Assembly: GCA_046582495.1 (NCBI GenBank)
Contig: JAYGEG010000099.1
Coordinates: 6,033 to 70,032, forward strand
Length of the DNA: 64,000 nucleotides
Source of the DNA: TMED23 sp913054205
Lineage (GTDB): Bacteria > Pseudomonadota > Alphaproteobacteria > Rhodospirillales > UBA2165
Direction of reading: 5' to 3'
Both the position numbers and the translations under genes were made by a program. The notes under the pieces were generated by a model, which was not told the DNA's origin, searched no databases, and saw only the letters and a list, made by a program, of their open reading frames with translations. Below, piece after piece: positions 61,280-64,000 of the stretch. Numbering within the stretch: the first letter of the stretch is position 1; each line of letters begins with the position of its first letter.

Positions 61280-62077
61280 TTATTCTTTTTTATTTTTGGA
61301 ATTTCTCGGAAATTTTGCCAGACTTTTAACAACGCCGCGAAAAGTTCGCACCTCCTGTTCGGTCATATTTGCGCGCTGAAATACATTGCGAATATTCTGC
61401 ACCATGACGGGTCTTTTTTCCTTCACCCGCAAAAATCCATGGGCATCCAATTCAGCCTCAAGATGTTCAAATAGCCCGACCATCTCTTCTGTGTTGGCAG
61501 GACGAGTATCTTTCATCCGCAATTCTGAGTCCGGCGTCTCATCGGTCAGCTTGTACCACTCATACGCCACCAGCAACACAGCCTGAGATAAATTGAGCGA
61601 GGTAAAACCAGGATTAAGCGGTGCCATCAAAATTTTATTGGCAAGCACGATATCTTCGTTTTTCAGCCCTTTGGCCTCGCGTCCGAAAATGATGCCGCAA
61701 TTTTGGCTACCGACGTTCCGAATTTCCTGAGCAGCCTGCGCCGGCGAGACAACCTCTTTGGTCATATCCCGGTCGCGCGCCGTTGCCGCATAGACCTGAT
61801 TGAGATCGGTGAGTGCCTCTGTGGTAGATTTAAATACTTTGGTATTTTCAAGAACGATATCTGCACCGGACGCCGAACTAATGGCTTGGGCATTTGGCCA
61901 GCCGTCCCGCGGTCGAACGAGACGCAGATCTGTTAGGCCACAATTCAACATGGCACGCGCCACCATGCCGATGTTCTCACCAAGTTGAGGGTCGATAAGA
62001 ATAATCGCTGGCGTCGGTCCGACCGCCGCCATTGCATCGGATTTGGACTTCGTTATTCTGCGGTCTGTTCCCGCCAT
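61280..62077 (-). CDS. trmJ: TrmJ-like tRNA/rRNA methyltransferase (SPOUT, TrmH family group 1)
   Basis: A 265-residue RNA 2'-O-methyltransferase. The ATG at 62077 follows a possible GTG at 62080. Typical motifs are IILIDPQLGENIGMVARAMLNCGL, TDLRLVRPRDGWPN, FGREAKGLKNEDI and LNPGFTSLNLSQAVLLVAYEWY, with a C-terminal extension as in TrmJ. The usual target is position 32 of tRNA. It starts six bases after cimA and is likely cotranscribed. Confidence 0.9.
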   Translation of the reverse strand: MAGTDRRITKSKSDAMAAVGPTPAIILIDPQLGENIGMVARAMLNCGLTDLRLVRPRDGWPNAQAISSASGADIVLENTKVFKSTTEALTDLNQVYAATARDRDMTKEVVSPAQAAQEIRNVGSQNCGIIFGREAKGLKNEDIVLANKILMAPLNPGFTSLNLSQAVLLVAYEWYKLTDETPDSELRMKDTRPANTEEMVGLFEHLEAELDAHGFLRVKEKRPVMVQNIRNVFQRANMTEQEVRTFRGVVKSLAKFPRNSKNKKE

Positions 62078-62082
62078 CACCT

Positions 62083-63714
62083 TTACGACTTTTTCTTTGA
62101 TGAATTGCCGTTCAATTTGCCGCCCGGTTTGGCACCATCTCGGAAAAGTTTGTAGACAATCGCGTCGCGCAAGGCCGCATAAGAAGCATCAATAATGTTG
62201 GAGGACACCCCCACCGTTGACCACCGCACACCCTTTTTGTCGGCGCTTTCGATCATCACCCGGGTAACGGCACCGGTTGCATCGGACGGCGTTAAAATGC
62301 GCACTTTATAATCGACCAAACGAATGTCTTCGAGTTCGGGATAGATCGGCAACAAGACTTCCCGGAGCGCACTATCCAAGGCGTTCACCGGGCCGTTGCC
62401 TTCGCTGACAATCATGAATGTCTGTCCATTGACCAAGGCCTTAATTGTCGCTTCCGACAAAGTGACCAACTCGTCTCTGGCATTCCAGCGACGTTCGTCG
62501 ATCACGCGAAAACTATTGAGCTTGAAATATTCCGGCAGCGTATGAAGAGCGCGCCGGGCCAACAGCTCGAAACTCGCCTCAGCGCCGTCATAGGCATAAC
62601 CCGCGAATTCCAATTCTTTGACCTGCTCGACGAGCCTGGTGACCTTCGGATCTTTGGCATCAACTTCGAGACCAATATCCCGGAACATTGCCAATATATT
62701 TGATTTTCCGGCTTGGTCAGAGACGACAATGTGGCGTTGGTTACCAACAACTTCCGGCTCGACATGCTCATAGCATTTTGGGTCTTTCTCAACGGCGGAA
62801 ACGTGCAAGCCACCTTTATGGGCAAAGGCAGAATCGCCAACATAAGGCGCGCTCCGATTTGGTGCCCGGTTGAGCCGCTCGTCCAAGGCATGGGATATGT
62901 GAGCAAGCCGTTTTAAACCCTCTTTAGAAATCCCGGTCTCATATCCCATTTTAAGCATGAGAGATGGGATAACAGAAATTAAATTGGCGTTGCCACAACG
63001 CTCACCTAGGCCGTTGAGCGTTCCTTGAACCTGGCGCACGCCAGCGCGTACCGCCGCCAAGGAATTCGCCACCGCATTTCCCGTATCGTCATGACAATGA
63101 ATGCCGAGGTGGTCGCCGGGGATGTGCTCGATCACCTTGGCAACAATTTGCTCGATTTCATCCGGCAAAGTGCCGCCATTTGTATCGCAGAGTACGATCC
63201 AACGCGCGCCCGCTTCATAAGCTGCTTTCAAACACTTGATCGAATAGTCAGGATTATCTTTGTACCCGTCAAAAAAGTGCTCGGCATCGAAAAGCGCTTC
63301 ATCAGCTTTTTCATTCGCATGGGCGATAGAATCCGCGATCATCGCGACGTTTTCATCTAATTCAATTTCAAGAGCCACTTTGACTTGGAAATCCCAGGTT
63401 TTGCCGACAATGCAAACACATTGCGTTTTTGCGCTTAGTATTGCGCTTAAACCTGGATCGTTATCTGTGCTGCGACCGGGACGGCGGGTCATGCCGAATG
63501 CCGTAAATTTAGAGTGTTTTAGCGCTGGTGGATTGGCAAAAAAAGTATCATCCGTTGGATTTGCGCCGGGCCAGCCGCCTTCAATGTAATCAATGCCGAG
63601 CGAGTCTAAATCTAGCGCAATCGCTGTTTTATCAGCGGCGTTGAAATCGACACCTTGCGTCTGCGCACCGTCGCGCAGGGTACTGTCAAAAAGGTAAACT
63701 CGTTTATCGCTCAT
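62083..63714 (-). CDS. cimA: (R)-citramalate synthase
   Basis: Condenses pyruvate and acetyl-CoA to citramalate, giving a threonine-independent route to 2-oxobutyrate and isoleucine. The start is the ATG at 63714 (MSDKRVYL); a GTG at 63720 would add two residues. About 543 residues: TIM barrel with LFDSTLRDGAQTQGVDF, DYIEGGWPGANPTD and the metal motif GIHCHDDTGNAVANS, then the LeuA-type regulatory C-terminal domain (VLTPSDATGAVTRV-like region). The length and DGAQTQGV motif favour the CimA family over isopropylmalate synthase. Confidence 0.9.
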   Translation of the reverse strand: MSDKRVYLFDSTLRDGAQTQGVDFNAADKTAIALDLDSLGIDYIEGGWPGANPTDDTFFANPPALKHSKFTAFGMTRRPGRSTDNDPGLSAILSAKTQCVCIVGKTWDFQVKVALEIELDENVAMIADSIAHANEKADEALFDAEHFFDGYKDNPDYSIKCLKAAYEAGARWIVLCDTNGGTLPDEIEQIVAKVIEHIPGDHLGIHCHDDTGNAVANSLAAVRAGVRQVQGTLNGLGERCGNANLISVIPSLMLKMGYETGISKEGLKRLAHISHALDERLNRAPNRSAPYVGDSAFAHKGGLHVSAVEKDPKCYEHVEPEVVGNQRHIVVSDQAGKSNILAMFRDIGLEVDAKDPKVTRLVEQVKELEFAGYAYDGAEASFELLARRALHTLPEYFKLNSFRVIDERRWNARDELVTLSEATIKALVNGQTFMIVSEGNGPVNALDSALREVLLPIYPELEDIRLVDYKVRILTPSDATGAVTRVMIESADKKGVRWSTVGVSSNIIDASYAALRDAIVYKLFRDGAKPGGKLNGNSSKKKS

Positions 63715-63920
63715 GATCACAATTTCTCTATGCTAAATAATATTCCCAGAGTATTAACTTGGGAATATCTCTCGAAGGCGCGGGAGAATGCACAAAATTC
63801 AACATAATCTCAAGGTTTTCCGACCAAATTTATTGATAAACTTATACCCAGAAAATTTGATTTTATTTGCACCCAAATCCTGGAAACAATGATCGCCAAT
63901 CCCAATTTAATAAAATATAA
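63715..63920. other. Intergenic stretch before the insertion sequence
   Basis: About 205 bp of AT-rich sequence between the cimA start and the presumed IS end. It should contain the cimA promoter on the minus strand. No gene, RNA or clear repeat was seen. Confidence 0.4.
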
Positions 63921-64000
63921 GGGGCTGTCCTAGATAATACCTAAAAGGTGTTATTATGGGCAAGATGAGAAGAGCCAAACTCTACAATCGTGACACCTTT
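63921..64000 (+). mobile_element. Left end of an insertion sequence with transposase start, cut by window edge
   Basis: GGGGCTGTCCTAGATAATAC at 63921 has the form of a terminal inverted repeat, and a frame starting with ATG at 63956 reads MGKMRRAKLYNRDTF before the window ends. The combination recalls IS1595-type elements, but the fragment is too short for a firm family call. Confidence 0.55.

Noticed and set aside
1..64000. tRNA, rRNA or other structured RNA genes
   Set aside because: Intergenic regions were scanned by eye for cloverleaf landmarks and conserved rRNA stretches; none was found. A covariance-model search could still reveal a small RNA.

Overview
The window looks like an alphaproteobacterial chromosome segment of moderate GC content, probably Rhodospirillales-like. 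Evidence: the order of the division and cell wall cluster, a three-gene petABC operon, the MoxR/DUF58/DUF4159/DUF1285/NUDIX/DUF6111/cca neighbourhood, and a MurE carrying the meso-DAP motif DNPR. No rRNA or tRNA genes were seen. The lineage call is inferred from gene content and has not been tested by a tree.

Layout. (1) 1-21.2 kb, minus strand: a complete dcw cluster, mraZ-rsmH-ftsL-ftsI-murE-murF-mraY-murD-ftsW-murG-murC-murB-ddl-ftsQ-ftsA-ftsZ, then lpxC and a methyltransferase. Genes overlap or nearly touch throughout. Upstream of mraZ is an exact 10-bp-period array of TGGG boxes that fits a MraZ operator. (2) 21.4-26.9 kb: UDP-glucuronate decarboxylase, a degenerate EAL-like protein, a SYLF lipoprotein, glutaminyl-tRNA synthetase and a RidA protein. 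(3) 27.0-33.9 kb, accessory: a frameshifted MASE1/PAS sensor lacking an output domain, a MarR regulator, and divergently a Rieske oxygenase, a glutamine synthetase-like ligase, a PhyH-type dioxygenase and a small cupin. This looks like an uncharacterised catabolic or modification pathway. (4) 33.9-40.7 kb: mtnA-mtnP, a secreted cyclophilin, petABC with a clear terminator, trmL-hemF. (5) 40.9-50.7 kb: two large membrane proteins with DUF58 and MoxR; then DUF1285, NUDIX, DUF6111 and cca. The cca gene is interrupted by an in-frame TGA. (6) 50.7-53.6 kb, accessory: a decayed Hint-domain gene and two unknown genes, the first two framed by inverted copies of a roughly 100-bp palindromic repeat. (7) 53.5-58.7 kb, minus strand: the glycine cleavage genes gcvT-gcvH-gcvPA-gcvPB behind a lipoprotein gene, and a double CDGSH protein. 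(8) 58.8-64.0 kb: a frameshifted exported peptidoglycan-binding/repeat protein, rnhA behind two palindromes, an RNA methyltransferase, cimA, and the left end of an insertion sequence cut by the window edge.

Four genes are broken (the MASE1 sensor, cca, the Hint gene and the repeat protein), while the housekeeping clusters are intact apart from cca. Both real decay and assembly error remain possible. The most distinctive signals are the oxygenase/ligase cluster with palindromes in its divergent control region, the repeat-framed Hint module, and the MraZ box array.
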